A stretch of 29,377 nt of DNA from an uncultured Candidatus Melainabacteria bacterium (GTDB lineage: Bacteria > Cyanobacteriota > Vampirovibrionia > Gastranaerophilales > Gastranaerophilaceae), in contig CAKVLN010000016.1 in the NCBI GenBank assembly GCA_934757275.1, forward strand, positions 1-29,377, read 5' to 3'. This document shows, in pieces, positions 1-7,936 of the stretch. The notes beneath the pieces are model-generated. The model had not been told where the DNA came from. It searched no databases and saw only the letters and a list, made by a program, of their open reading frames with translations. Every line of letters begins with the position of its first letter. Positions within the stretch are counted from its first letter, which is position 1. Both the position numbers and the translations under genes were made by a program.

Positions 1-14
1 TATTCACTCTTCCC

Positions 15-344
15 CTACTCCCTCACATGCTCCAATGCCATTTCCAGCACTGTTCGTACATGTTCGTCACTTAGAGAGTAAAAAACATTCTTGCCACGTT
101 TCTCTGCCTTAACCAATTTTGCACTTCTTAAAATCTTTAGCTGGTGAGAAACCGCCGATTTTGTCATATTCAATAAACAAGCTAAATCTCCCACACACAT
201 CTCATTTTCTTCCAATGCCCACAATAATTGTATTCTTGTACTATCGCCCATTAACTTAAAAAAGTCCGACAAATCGTACAGCAACGTCATATCTGGCATA
301 TTAGGTCTAACCCTGTTTACTATATCTAAATTGAAAGCGTCCAT
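15..344 (-). CDS. ArsR/SmtB-family zinc-sensing transcriptional repressor
   Basis: Winged-helix metalloregulator expected to repress the divergent metal ATPase gene and itself, releasing DNA on Zn(II) binding. Counting from the ATG at 344, the HTH core lies at about residues 50-80 (motif KSAVSHQLKIL). The C-terminal helix carries D-x-H...H-x-x-E with exactly the spacing of the SmtB/CzrA alpha-5 zinc site (D93, H95, H106, E109). The alpha-3 CxC site is not intact: only one Cys, in EMCVGDLA. The frame is open up to a TTG at 380, but that TTG is the first three bases of a perfect -35 box for this gene, so the TTG start is rejected. From 344 the product is 109 aa, normal for the family, with no Shine-Dalgarno and a TATAAT ending 7 nt upstream: a leaderless mRNA. 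The family is secure; zinc as effector is inferred from the alpha-5 ligands and the neighbour. Confidence 0.9.
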   Translation of the reverse strand: MDAFNLDIVNRVRPNMPDMTLLYDLSDFFKLMGDSTRIQLLWALEENEMCVGDLACLLNMTKSAVSHQLKILRSAKLVKAEKRGKNVFYSLSDEHVRTVLEMALEHVRE

Positions 345-350
345 TTTCTC

Positions 351-380
351 ATTATAGTTGAATACTTGTTCACATGTCAA
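351..380 (-). promoter_or_regulatory. Promoter and SmtB-like operator of the arsR gene
   Basis: Read on the minus strand: TTGACA (380-375), an 18-bp spacer, then TATAAT (356-351). The spacer is TGTGAACAAGTATTCAAC, an imperfect inverted repeat of the TGAACA...TTCA type found in cyanobacterial smt operators. Predicted transcription start is at the A of the ATG at 344. Confidence 0.75.
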
Positions 381-418
381 ATCGTGTTAAGCTTTGTAAA
401 GATTTTCATTTGTTCATA

Positions 419-448
419 TTGACAGTTGAACAGTTGCTCAACTATAAT
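419..448 (+). promoter_or_regulatory. Promoter and SmtB-like operator of the metal ATPase gene
   Basis: TTGACA (419-424), 18-bp spacer, TATAAT (443-448). The spacer is exactly the inverted repeat GTTGAACAGTTGCTCAAC (425-442), close to the smt operator core TGAACAGTTATTCA as I remember it. A repressor dimer here would block RNA polymerase directly. A further TGTTCA half-site lies at 411-416. Confidence 0.8.
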
Positions 449-468
449 ATAAGAAAAGGATAACATTT

Positions 469-2229
469 ATGTGCGAACACAATGAAACTAAGACACACGT
501 TATTCCAAGACTTATAATTGGATTAATTTTATTTAGTTTAGGCTATATAAATAAACCGTTGTTTATACTCGCATACCTAATAGTTGGCGGTGATGTTCTT
601 CTTAGAGCAATAAAAAACATTTTACACGGTCACATTTTTGACGAGAATTTCTTAATGACATTTGCTACAATTGGCGCAATCTGCATAAAAGAATTTCCAG
701 AAGCCGTTATGGTAATGATTTTGTATCAAATTGGTGAATATTTGCAAGACAAAGCCGTTGACAAATCAAAAGAATCTATTACTGCGCTTATGGACATTCG
801 CCCTGATTACGCAAATTTAAACGGTGAAAAGGTTTCACCAGAAAAAGTTAAAATTGGCGACATAATAACAGTTAAAACTGGAGAAAAAATTCCGCTAGAG
901 GGAATCGTTGTTTCAGGAAAAGCCTCAATTGACACCTCTGCACTTACTGGTGAAGCTTTGCCCAAAACGGTAAGCACAAATGACGAAGTCATAAATGGTT
1001 GTATAAATCTAAATGGCGTTTTAGAAATCAGAGTTACCAAACCTTTTGGCGAATCTACAGTTGCAAAGATTTTAGAGCTTGTTGAAAACGCCTCCTCTAA
1101 AAAAGCTAAAACTGAAAACTTTATAACAAAATTTGCACGCTACTACACGCCAGCAGTCGTAATTATTGCTTGCATTATAGCCTGCATTCCACCATTTTAT
1201 ATAGAAAGAGCATTAACCTTCTTAGTTATTTCTTGCCCTTGCGCACTCGTAATTTCTATTCCGCTAAGTTTCTTTGCTGGAATTGGTGGAGCTTCTTCTA
1301 AAGGTATACTTATCAAAGGCAGTAGTTATATAGAAATTTTATCAAAAGCAAAAGCCGTTGTGTTTGACAAAACTGGCACTTTGACAAAAGGCGAGTTCAA
1401 GGTAATTGAAATAAACTCTCAAAATCAAGATTTATTACACTATGTAGCTTTAGCCGAGGCAGTTTCTCCACACCCAATTGCACAAGCAATTAGAGAAGCT
1501 TACGGCAAAGAGCTTTCTGCACCAGACAACATAGAAGAAATTGCAGGCTACGGCATTAAAGCAATTGTTGACAACAAAGAGGTTTTAGTAGGTAACGCTA
1601 AACTCGTAAACACTACACCAGTTGAAAAATCTGGCACAATTGTTTATGTTGCAATTGATGGTGAATATCAAGGAAATATCGTGATTTCAGACACTTTAAA
1701 AGAGGATACAGAAAGCGCAATAAAAAAACTTAAAAAACAAGGCTTGTTTACTGAAATGCTTACGGGCGATTCTAAAATCAATGCAAAAAACATTGCAAAA
1801 AAAATTGGCATAGACCAATATTATGCAGAACTTTTGCCTAATGAAAAGGTTGAAAAACTAGAGGAAACTATCTCTAAGACAAACGGCAGTGTAATCTTTG
1901 TCGGTGATGGTATTAATGATGCGCCAGTCCTTGCTCGTGCTGATGTCGGAATCGCAATGGGCGGTTTAGGTTCTGATGTCGCAATTGAATCTGCTGATGT
2001 AGTGATTATGGACGACAAGCCTTCAAAAGTAGCTTTAGCCATAAACATTGCTAAAAAAACAATGCTAATTGCAAAAGAAAACATTATCTTCGCTCTTGGA
2101 ATCAAGCTACTGTTCTTAGTTCTAGGCGGTTTAGGTTTTGTATCTATGTGGGGCGCAGTATTTGCTGATGTTGGAGTTTCAATAATTGCAATACTAAACT
2201 CATTAAGAGCCTCCTACTCAAAAGAATAA
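469..2229 (+). CDS. zntA: Zn/Cd/Pb-type P1B-2 metal-exporting ATPase
   Basis: Integral membrane pump that exports divalent soft metals from the cytoplasm using ATP. Visible motifs: actuator loop TGEALP (160-165), membrane metal site CPC (256-258), phosphorylation site DKTGT (300-304), the HP motif in SPHPIAQAI, TGDS, and hinge GDGINDAP. An Asp in the last membrane segment (D567, in ADVGVS) matches the ZntA-type extra ligand, favouring P1B-2 (Zn/Cd/Pb) over copper pumps. At 586 aa it is short for the family because the N-terminal heavy-metal-associated domain is missing; only a short His/Cys-bearing leader (MCEHNETKTH) precedes the first membrane segment. The start has an AAAGGA site 8 nt upstream. 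It is divergent from the SmtB-type repressor, with an operator inside its promoter, as in ziaR-ziaA. Metal specificity is inferred. cadA would be an equally valid name. Confidence 0.92.
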   Translation: MCEHNETKTHVIPRLIIGLILFSLGYINKPLFILAYLIVGGDVLLRAIKNILHGHIFDENFLMTFATIGAICIKEFPEAVMVMILYQIGEYLQDKAVDKSKESITALMDIRPDYANLNGEKVSPEKVKIGDIITVKTGEKIPLEGIVVSGKASIDTSALTGEALPKTVSTNDEVINGCINLNGVLEIRVTKPFGESTVAKILELVENASSKKAKTENFITKFARYYTPAVVIIACIIACIPPFYIERALTFLVISCPCALVISIPLSFFAGIGGASSKGILIKGSSYIEILSKAKAVVFDKTGTLTKGEFKVIEINSQNQDLLHYVALAEAVSPHPIAQAIREAYGKELSAPDNIEEIAGYGIKAIVDNKEVLVGNAKLVNTTPVEKSGTIVYVAIDGEYQGNIVISDTLKEDTESAIKKLKKQGLFTEMLTGDSKINAKNIAKKIGIDQYYAELLPNEKVEKLEETISKTNGSVIFVGDGINDAPVLARADVGIAMGGLGSDVAIESADVVIMDDKPSKVALAINIAKKTMLIAKENIIFALGIKLLFLVLGGLGFVSMWGAVFADVGVSIIAILNSLRASYSKE

Positions 2230-2233
2230 TCTA

Positions 2234-2261
2234 TTAACAACATTTTTTCAGCAAATATAAT
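2234..2261 (+). promoter_or_regulatory. Putative feoAB promoter
   Basis: TTAACA (2234-2239), 16-bp spacer, TATAAT (2256-2261), predicted start near 2268. The sequence at the start (AAATGAGAATTT, about 2264-2275) resembles part of a Fur box, which would fit iron control, but the match is too weak to call an operator. Confidence 0.45.
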
Positions 2262-2284
2262 ATAAATGAGAATTTGAGGTTACT

Positions 2285-4615
2285 ATGACAACTTTAGACA
2301 ATTTGCCAGTTGGCAAAGAAGGATATATATTATCAATCGAGTGCGAGGACAAAGCACTGAGAAATCACATTTTAAACATGGGCTTAACTCCAAATGTTGA
2401 AGTTAAACTTATAAAAACCGCACCAATGGGTGACCCTTTAGAAATTAGAGTGCGTGGTTACGAACTGACACTTAGGAAATCTGATGCATCAAAAATTATA
2501 CTAAAAGACATTCACGATGCACATGACAAGCCACGTAAAAATAAGATTTTTGAAGATATTGACCACTCAATGATTGGCGAAGAACAAATTGATGGCGAAA
2601 AGAAAATTAAGCGCAAAGAACAAGTTCATTTTGCACTTGCAGGAAACCAGAATTGCGGAAAAACGACGCTTTTCAACAAACTTACTGGCTCACATCAGCA
2701 CGTCGGTAACTTCCCTGGAGTAACGGTTGATAGAACCGATGGCGTAATCAAAGGTTACGAAAACGCAACAATAACCGACCTCCCTGGAATTTATTCACTT
2801 TCACCTTACAGTAACGAAGAAGTTGTTACTAGAGATTTCATTTTAAAAGAAAGACCAGACGGTATCATTAATATTGTCGACGCTACAAACATTGAGAGAA
2901 ATTTATTCTTAACCATGCAGCTTATTGAACTAGATGTTCCAATGGTAATTGCCTTAAATATGATGGACGAGGTTGCAGAAAGTGGTGGAAGCATTGATGT
3001 AAACGGTTTAGAGTCAGTTCTTGGCGTTCCGGTAATTCCAATTTCTGCCTCAAAAGGCGAAGGTATTGGCGAGCTTATTGACCACGCAATTAATGTTGCG
3101 CAATACGAAGAACACCCAAAACGTATTGATTTCTGCGGTGATGGACCTGTTCATAGATGTATTCACTCAATCGAACACTTAATAGAAGACCACGCTCACG
3201 CAGTTAGAATACCAACACGCTTTGCAGCTACAAAATTGACTGAAAAAGACCAAATCACGCTTAATACATTAGGACTTGATAAAAATGAAATTGACACCTG
3301 TGAACACATTATAAAAGAATTAGAAGAAGAATCTGGACTTGATAGCGAAGCCGCACTAGCGGATATGCGTTTTACCTTTATTGAAAATCTTTGTGCCAAT
3401 TTTGTTTCTAAACCAACAGAAACAATCGGTCAAAAAATTTCAACAAAAACAGATAGAATTTTAACAGGAAAATATACCGCAATTCCAGCTTTCCTAGCAA
3501 TCATGGGTTTTATTTTCTACATAACTTTTGGCCCATTAGGAACTTTATTAACAAGTTTGATGGACTCAATTATTGTTTGGGTTACCGGAATTGTTGACAA
3601 TGCGCTAACCGCTTATGGCTTAAACCCAGTTGTGCATTCACTTATAATTGATGGTATTTTTCAAGGCGTCGGAAGTATACTTAGTTTCCTTCCAGTCATC
3701 GTAACCCTATTTTTCTTCTTGTCAATACTTGAAGATAGTGGTTATATGGCAAGAGTAGCATTTTTTATGGACAAATTACTTAGAAAAATCGGTTTGTCTG
3801 GCAGAAGTTTTGTTCCTATGCTAATTGGTTTTGGCTGCTCTGTTCCTGCAATTATGGCAACAAGAACTCTACCTTCTGAAAGAGATAGAAAAATGACAAT
3901 TTTCTTAACTCCGTTTATGAGTTGTTCAGCAAAACTTCCTGTCTATGCCTTGTTTACGGCAGCGTTTTTCAAGCAACATCAAGCAATTGTAATTCTTTGC
4001 CTATATTTGACAGGAATTTTCGTTGGCATAATTCTTGCTTATATAATGAAATATTTTTTCTTTAAAGGCGAGGCAGTGCCTTTTGTTATGGAACTTCCAA
4101 GTTATAGAATGCCAAGCTTTGTAAACGTTTACCGCTTGATTTATATGAAATCAAAAGACTTTGTGACAAAAGCCTTCACAATAATTTTCTGGGCAACTAT
4201 CGTAATTTGGTTCTTGCAATCTTTTGATATGAAACTAAACTTAGTTTCTCACCCTGCTGATAGTTTGCTTGCAATCTTAGGAAATATGCTTGTTCCATTA
4301 TTCAGACCTCTAGGTATTGCCGATTGGCGAATTGCAACCGCTTTCATCACAGGCTTTATGGCAAAAGAAAGTGTTGTAAGTACTTTGAGTATCTTAGTCG
4401 GTGACATAAAAGATTGCGGACTATTTAGCCAACTTACCGCCTTTGTATTCCTAATTTTCTGCCTATTGTACACGCCTTGCGTTGCCGCAATTGCAACTGT
4501 TAGAAGAGAATTAGGTAAAAGATATGCAACACTCGTTGTATTGATGCAATGTTCAATTGCATGGTTAGTTGCTTTTATAGTCTACTATTTAGGAAGTGCG
4601 CTAATGGGACAATAA
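2285..4615 (+). CDS. feoB: Fused FeoA-FeoB ferrous iron transporter
   Basis: Ferrous iron uptake GTPase/permease. Residues 1-73 form a complete FeoA SH3-like domain (motifs GLTPNVEV, PMGDPLEIRVRGYELTLR). A charged linker (about 75-112) joins it to FeoB. The G-domain carries G1 GNQNCGKT (120-127), the switch-I region with NFPGVTVDR, G3 DLPG (165-168), G4 NMMD (225-228) and G5 SAS (254-256). Residues 395-776 hold the membrane part, with the Gate motif GCSVP (517-521) and a second Gate-type block further on. At 776 aa the length fits FeoA plus FeoB; such fusions are known in several bacterial groups. The start has GAGGT 6 nt upstream and its own likely promoter. It follows the metal exporter by 55 bp, forming a metal-homeostasis block. 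No feoC is seen. Confidence 0.95.
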   Translation: MTTLDNLPVGKEGYILSIECEDKALRNHILNMGLTPNVEVKLIKTAPMGDPLEIRVRGYELTLRKSDASKIILKDIHDAHDKPRKNKIFEDIDHSMIGEEQIDGEKKIKRKEQVHFALAGNQNCGKTTLFNKLTGSHQHVGNFPGVTVDRTDGVIKGYENATITDLPGIYSLSPYSNEEVVTRDFILKERPDGIINIVDATNIERNLFLTMQLIELDVPMVIALNMMDEVAESGGSIDVNGLESVLGVPVIPISASKGEGIGELIDHAINVAQYEEHPKRIDFCGDGPVHRCIHSIEHLIEDHAHAVRIPTRFAATKLTEKDQITLNTLGLDKNEIDTCEHIIKELEEESGLDSEAALADMRFTFIENLCANFVSKPTETIGQKISTKTDRILTGKYTAIPAFLAIMGFIFYITFGPLGTLLTSLMDSIIVWVTGIVDNALTAYGLNPVVHSLIIDGIFQGVGSILSFLPVIVTLFFFLSILEDSGYMARVAFFMDKLLRKIGLSGRSFVPMLIGFGCSVPAIMATRTLPSERDRKMTIFLTPFMSCSAKLPVYALFTAAFFKQHQAIVILCLYLTGIFVGIILAYIMKYFFFKGEAVPFVMELPSYRMPSFVNVYRLIYMKSKDFVTKAFTIIFWATIVIWFLQSFDMKLNLVSHPADSLLAILGNMLVPLFRPLGIADWRIATAFITGFMAKESVVSTLSILVGDIKDCGLFSQLTAFVFLIFCLLYTPCVAAIATVRRELGKRYATLVVLMQCSIAWLVAFIVYYLGSALMGQ

Positions 4616-4634
4616 GCCTTTAATAGTGTATAAT
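4606..4634 (+). promoter_or_regulatory. uvrC promoter, predicted leaderless
   Basis: TATAAT (4629-4634) ends 7 nt before the uvrC ATG at 4642; a GGGACA -35 (4606-4611) sits 17 bp upstream, inside the end of feoB. There is no Shine-Dalgarno, so the transcript should begin at or next to the start codon. Confidence 0.55.
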
Positions 4635-4641
4635 AAATACT

Positions 4642-6312
4642 ATGAACGAAGTGTTACAAGAACAAATTAAACTCGTACCAACACAACCTGGGTGCTATCT
4701 TTATTATGACAAAGAAGGCACAATTATTTATGTTGGAAAAGCTAAGAACTTGAAACGCCGTGTTTACAGTTATTTTCACAAGCAACACGAAAGTCCTAAG
4801 ACAAACATTCTTGTTTCACAAATTGAAAAGCTGGAATACATCATTACAGATTCTGAGGTTGAGGCACTTATACTTGAGTCGCACTTAATTAAACAGCATA
4901 AACCAAAATACAATATACTTTTAAAAGATGATAAAAAGTATCCATATTTTCTTATTACTGATGAAGATTTTCCTAGAATACAAGTTGTTAGAAAAAAGAA
5001 CTTAAACCCAGATAAAGGTAGGTTTTACGGACCATATACAGACGTTGGAGCTATGTATGCAACACTAGATTTTCTAAAAAGATTGTTCCCGCTAAAACAA
5101 TGCAAAACGCCTAAGTTTACAAACCGCCCATGCCTGTATTACCATATTGGCAAATGTCTTGCACCTTGCCAAGGCAAAGTTACGCCAGAAGAGTATCAAA
5201 AACTTATTCAACAAGTCGAATTGTTTTTGAGCGGTAAACAGTCCGAACTTTTGAAACAAATACAAGTGCAAATGCAAAAATACGCCGAGGCGGAACAATT
5301 TGAAAAAGCTGCCAAAATGCGTGATAGTTATTTAGATTTGCAAAAAACACTTGAAAGACAAAAAATTGTTTATGAGAACACAAAACTTAATGAAGACATT
5401 ATTGCAGTTTTGTATGAAGATGGAATTTTGGCAATAGTAATTATGATGATACGAGAAGGACGATTGATTGATAAAAAAGATTTCACTTATTTTGTCGATA
5501 ATGTTGATAAAACAGAGTACTTTGAAACCTTCTTTAGAGATTATTACACCAATTTAAAACTAGAATTTCCAGACCGAATAATTTCCAAAGACTTAGAAGA
5601 AGTTGGCGAAAAAGAGCTTTATCAAGATTGGTTAAAGGTACTTTCAGGCAAAAAAGTTACAATTAGCTACGGAAAAGGCAAGTATAAAGAACTTTATGAA
5701 CTTGCTCTAAAAAATGCAACTAATTTGTTAGAAAATGCAAAACTCAAAAAAATGGCACAAATTAGAGATGACTTTAATGAAGTTGGTTCATATCTTGCCG
5801 AGAAATTACATCTTACAAACTTTCCTAACAGAATTGAATGCTACGATATTTCACACATTCAGGGTACAAATACTGTTGCTTCTATGGTAGTTTTCCAAAA
5901 TGGTTTACCTAAGAAAACCGCATATAGAAAATTCAAAGTAAAATCAACCGAAGGAAAGCCTGACGACTTTTTATCAATGAAGGAAGTGCTTTCACGCAGA
6001 TTGTCAAGATTAGGCGAACCTAAGTGGGAAAAACCAGATTTGATAATTATTGATGGCGGTAAAGGTCAACTATCAAGCGTTATGCAAATTGTTGAAGATA
6101 TGGGAATTAAAGTCGGCAAAGGCGGAATTGATTTTGTTTCATTAGCAAAAAGAGAGGAAGAAGTATTTTTGCCACATCAATCCGAGTCGATTTTACTTCC
6201 ACGAGATTCTAACGCACTTTATCTTGTCCAAAGAATAAGAGATGAAGCGCATAGATTTGCAATAACCTTCCACAGAGATTTGCGCTCTAAAAAACTAAAA
6301 GAAGGAAAATAA
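4642..6312 (+). CDS. uvrC: UvrABC excinuclease subunit C lacking the C-terminal HhH domain
   Basis: Nucleotide excision repair nuclease. Order of domains: GIY-YIG nuclease (about 14-92; GCYLYY, IIYVGKAKNLKRR), the four-cysteine insert that carries an iron-sulfur cluster in E. coli UvrC (C154, C164, C172, C176), the UVR helical motif that binds UvrB (about 202-237), and the RNase H-like nuclease (about 395-545) with D402 in CYDISH, D471 in IIIDGGKGQL and H537 in DEAHRFA as the expected triad. The protein stops 12 residues after ITFHRDL, where most UvrC proteins continue about 50-60 residues into a tandem helix-hairpin-helix DNA-binding domain. At 556 aa it is correspondingly short, and nothing resembling the missing domain follows in any forward frame. 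Both catalytic centres look intact, so it is probably functional rather than a pseudogene. Confidence 0.95.
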   Translation: MNEVLQEQIKLVPTQPGCYLYYDKEGTIIYVGKAKNLKRRVYSYFHKQHESPKTNILVSQIEKLEYIITDSEVEALILESHLIKQHKPKYNILLKDDKKYPYFLITDEDFPRIQVVRKKNLNPDKGRFYGPYTDVGAMYATLDFLKRLFPLKQCKTPKFTNRPCLYYHIGKCLAPCQGKVTPEEYQKLIQQVELFLSGKQSELLKQIQVQMQKYAEAEQFEKAAKMRDSYLDLQKTLERQKIVYENTKLNEDIIAVLYEDGILAIVIMMIREGRLIDKKDFTYFVDNVDKTEYFETFFRDYYTNLKLEFPDRIISKDLEEVGEKELYQDWLKVLSGKKVTISYGKGKYKELYELALKNATNLLENAKLKKMAQIRDDFNEVGSYLAEKLHLTNFPNRIECYDISHIQGTNTVASMVVFQNGLPKKTAYRKFKVKSTEGKPDDFLSMKEVLSRRLSRLGEPKWEKPDLIIIDGGKGQLSSVMQIVEDMGIKVGKGGIDFVSLAKREEEVFLPHQSESILLPRDSNALYLVQRIRDEAHRFAITFHRDLRSKKLKEGK

Positions 6313-6392
6313 GATGATTGTCGTTCTATAAATACTGTCAAAAGCACGAACCTAAGACTATGGAACCCGCAAAAAGCTTTTGAATACTAAAA

Positions 6393-6416
6393 TAGAGCCT
6401 AATTTGGACGGCTCTA
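6393..6416 (-). terminator. Terminator hairpin downstream of tRNA-Leu(GAG)
   Basis: TAGAGCC (6393-6399) pairs with GGCTCTA (6410-6416). Read on the minus strand the stem is followed by TTTTAG, which suits termination of the tRNA transcript. Confidence 0.6.
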
Positions 6417-6425
6417 TAAAAATAA

Positions 6426-6507
6426 TGTCGTAGGCGGGACTTGAACCCGCAAGGATTGCTCCACACGCCCCTCAAACGTGCACGTATACCGATTCCGCCA
6501 CTACGAC
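6426..6507 (-). tRNA. tRNA-Leu (anticodon GAG)
   Basis: On the minus strand the acceptor arms GTCGTAG and CTACGAC pair fully, with discriminator A. The anticodon stem-loop CACGT-TTGAGGG-GCGTG gives anticodon GAG, a Leu codon (CUC/CUU) reader. A long variable arm (GGAGCAATCC) marks it as class II, and the T-arm is GCGGG-TTCAAGT-CCCGC. CCA is not encoded. Short copies of parts of this gene lie on both sides. Confidence 0.93.
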
Positions 6508-6692
6508 ACAAACTGTATCAAATATTAATTATTAATTATAATGGCAATATCAACTTTTTTCAGAGTTCTTGCCACTACGACAGGTATTACCTGTTTTACA
6601 GATTACCACAAAAAACTTTTCGTTACAAATGTTACACTTATATTGACACAAATCTTTATCTGAAAGAAAATATTCCTTGTGAGGTAAGAATA

Positions 6693-6920
6693 ATGAACGT
6701 ATCATCAATATCACAAAACGATAGTTTTACACCAAGACGAAATTTATTTATTAGATATGCAAATAGCTTTATGTCAATGACTAACGGAAATTCTGAAGCT
6801 GTTGAAAAAGCACAAAAAGCTAACCCTGAAGAGGAAAAACTTAACAAAATCAAAGGAATTGAAACCCTTACAATATTCCCTAAGCAAGTTATCGACGGTA
6901 AAACAATTATTACTGCATAA
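6693..6920 (+). CDS. Small protein of unknown function (75 aa)
   Basis: Not recognised. The open frame reaches back to 6441 across the tRNA gene, but the ATG at 6693 has GAGGT 7 nt upstream and gives a sensible small product, so I choose that start. The N-terminus MNVSSISQNDSF resembles the I-x-x-I...F motif at the start of other unknown proteins in this window (23898, 28233). The middle is hydrophilic, with many Glu/Lys/Asn residues and a helix-prone block at about 35-55, and the tail is more beta-like. No membrane segment or export signal is seen. It lies upstream of dut, with 83 bp between. Confidence 0.6.
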   Translation: MNVSSISQNDSFTPRRNLFIRYANSFMSMTNGNSEAVEKAQKANPEEEKLNKIKGIETLTIFPKQVIDGKTIITA

Positions 6921-6944
6921 ATGTACAATTTAAGTATTGTTAAC

Positions 6945-6976
6945 ACCTCACCTTAATCCTCTCTTTTAAAGTGAGG
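6945..6976. repeat. Short inverted repeat, possible repeat fragment before dut
   Basis: CCTCAC (6946-6951) pairs with GTGAGG (6971-6976). The 5' part (ACCTCACCTTAATCCTCTCTT) is about 80% like the lead-in of the dispersed element at 29172 (ACCTCACCCTAGCCCTGTCTT), so it may be a decayed copy. It sits just upstream of the dut ribosome binding site. Confidence 0.35.
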
Positions 6977-7003
6977 ACAGAGAGATATTTTTAAGGAGAA
7001 AGT

Positions 7004-7441
7004 ATGATTTTAAAGATTTTTAGAATGGAACACAATCGTTTTGTTCCAGAATACAAAACAGAAGGTGCTGCAGGCATGGATTTGTGTGCTGCAATTGACG
7101 AAGAAATTACACTTCAACCGCTAGAAAGAAAACTTATTCCAACTGGCTTAAAAATCGAATTAGAACATGGCTACGAAGCTCAAATTAGACCTCGCTCTGG
7201 TTTATCAATCAAGCACGGCATCAGTCTCATTAATTGTGTTGGCACAATTGACGAAGACTATCGTGGCGAAGTTTGCATTCCGCTAGTTAACTTGTCTAAC
7301 GAACCTTACACAATCAAGCCAGACGAAAGAGTTGCTCAAATGGTTATTGCTCGCTATGAACAAGCAAAAATCGAGGTTGTAACAGAGCTTTCTGAAACCG
7401 AACGTGGCGCAGGTGGTTTTGGCTCAACTGGAAAAGTTTAA
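7004..7441 (+). CDS. dut: dUTP diphosphatase (dUTPase)
   Basis: Homotrimeric enzyme that hydrolyses dUTP to dUMP and pyrophosphate, keeping uracil out of DNA and supplying dUMP for thymidylate synthesis. All five dUTPase motifs are present in order: AGMDLCA, PRSGL, the uridine-binding hairpin [11 protein letters not shown] (Asp likely catalytic), ERVAQMVI, and the C-terminal P-loop-like [10 protein letters not shown]. The 145 aa length is typical of trimeric enzymes. Start chosen at ATG 7004 with AAGGAG about 8 nt upstream. It ends against a bidirectional terminator facing the flagellar operon. Confidence 0.97.
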   Translation: MILKIFRMEHNRFVPEYKTEGAAGMDLCAAIDEEITLQPLERKLIPTGLKIELEHGYEAQIRPRSGLSIKHGISLINCVGTIDEDYRGEVCIPLVNLSNEPYTIKPDERVAQMVIARYEQAKIEVVTELSETERGAGGFGSTGKV

Positions 7442-7475
7442 ATTTTAAATAAATATTTAATAAAGCAACAAAAAA

Positions 7476-7500
7476 GGTTTCTACAAATAGAAACCTTTTT
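7476..7500. terminator. Bidirectional terminator between dut and fliE
   Basis: GGTTTCTA (7476-7483), loop CAAA, TAGAAACC (7488-7495), flanked by an A-run on the left and a T-run on the right, so it works on both strands for the convergent genes. Confidence 0.85.
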
Positions 7501-7523
7501 TGTTATCAGTTTTAACAAACACC

Positions 7524-7925
7524 CTAAAGTGCCATGCTTGTTATATCTGTATATGCAGAAATCAATCTATTACGCACTTGGATTGCCATTTGCATACTTA
7601 AAGAAGCTTTTTCAGCTGCAATCATTGCATCATGGATACTTGTTGGCCCACCCATTGCAATATCTTCTTGCATTTTATCCGCCGTAATTTTCGCATTATT
7701 AACCGCATTCAAGCTATCAGAAAAAGCATTTCCCATCTGGTTAGCAAAATTTCCCAGCCCAGTTCTATCGCCCTTATCCTTCACAGGGTAACTCTTCGCA
7801 GCTTTTTCTAGCGCTTGTTCAAATTCATTGTTCTTAACCTCAAACGAAGCATGACCTTGCAAAAATTGGTTATAATCATTGATAGCATTCAAATTATATT
7901 CTGTTATATTTGGCGTAAATTCCAT
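7524..7925 (-). CDS. fliE: Flagellar hook-basal body complex protein FliE
   Basis: Joins the MS ring to the proximal rod of the flagellum. The C-terminal block TSIHDAMIAAEKASLSMQMA followed by QVRNRLISAYTDI is the diagnostic FliE sequence; the N-terminal half is variable and polar, as usual. At 133 aa it is slightly longer than enterobacterial FliE. It starts 11 nt after the flgC stop codon and closes the operon, with a terminator just beyond. In many bacteria fliF follows fliE; here it does not. Confidence 0.95.
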   Translation of the reverse strand: MEFTPNITEYNLNAINDYNQFLQGHASFEVKNNEFEQALEKAAKSYPVKDKGDRTGLGNFANQMGNAFSDSLNAVNNAKITADKMQEDIAMGGPTSIHDAMIAAEKASLSMQMAIQVRNRLISAYTDITSMAL

Positions 7926-7936
7926 AATTCACCTTC

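Noticed and set aside
345..380. TTG at 380 as start of the ArsR-type regulator
   Set aside because: These bases form the -35 box, operator and -10 box of the gene's own promoter, and the ATG at 344 gives a normal-length protein.
2264..2280. Fur box in front of feoB
   Set aside because: Only a partial resemblance (AAATGAGAATTT) without the second half; too weak to list as a site.
6441..6692. Long plus-strand frame through the tRNA-Leu region
   Set aside because: Its first 84 codons run antisense across tRNA-Leu(GAG) and are not protein-like; only the part from ATG 6693 has a ribosome site.
6656..6946. Minus-strand frame of 96 codons opposite the small gene at 6693
   Set aside because: No ribosome site, fully antisense to a better-supported frame, and composition typical of a shadow frame.
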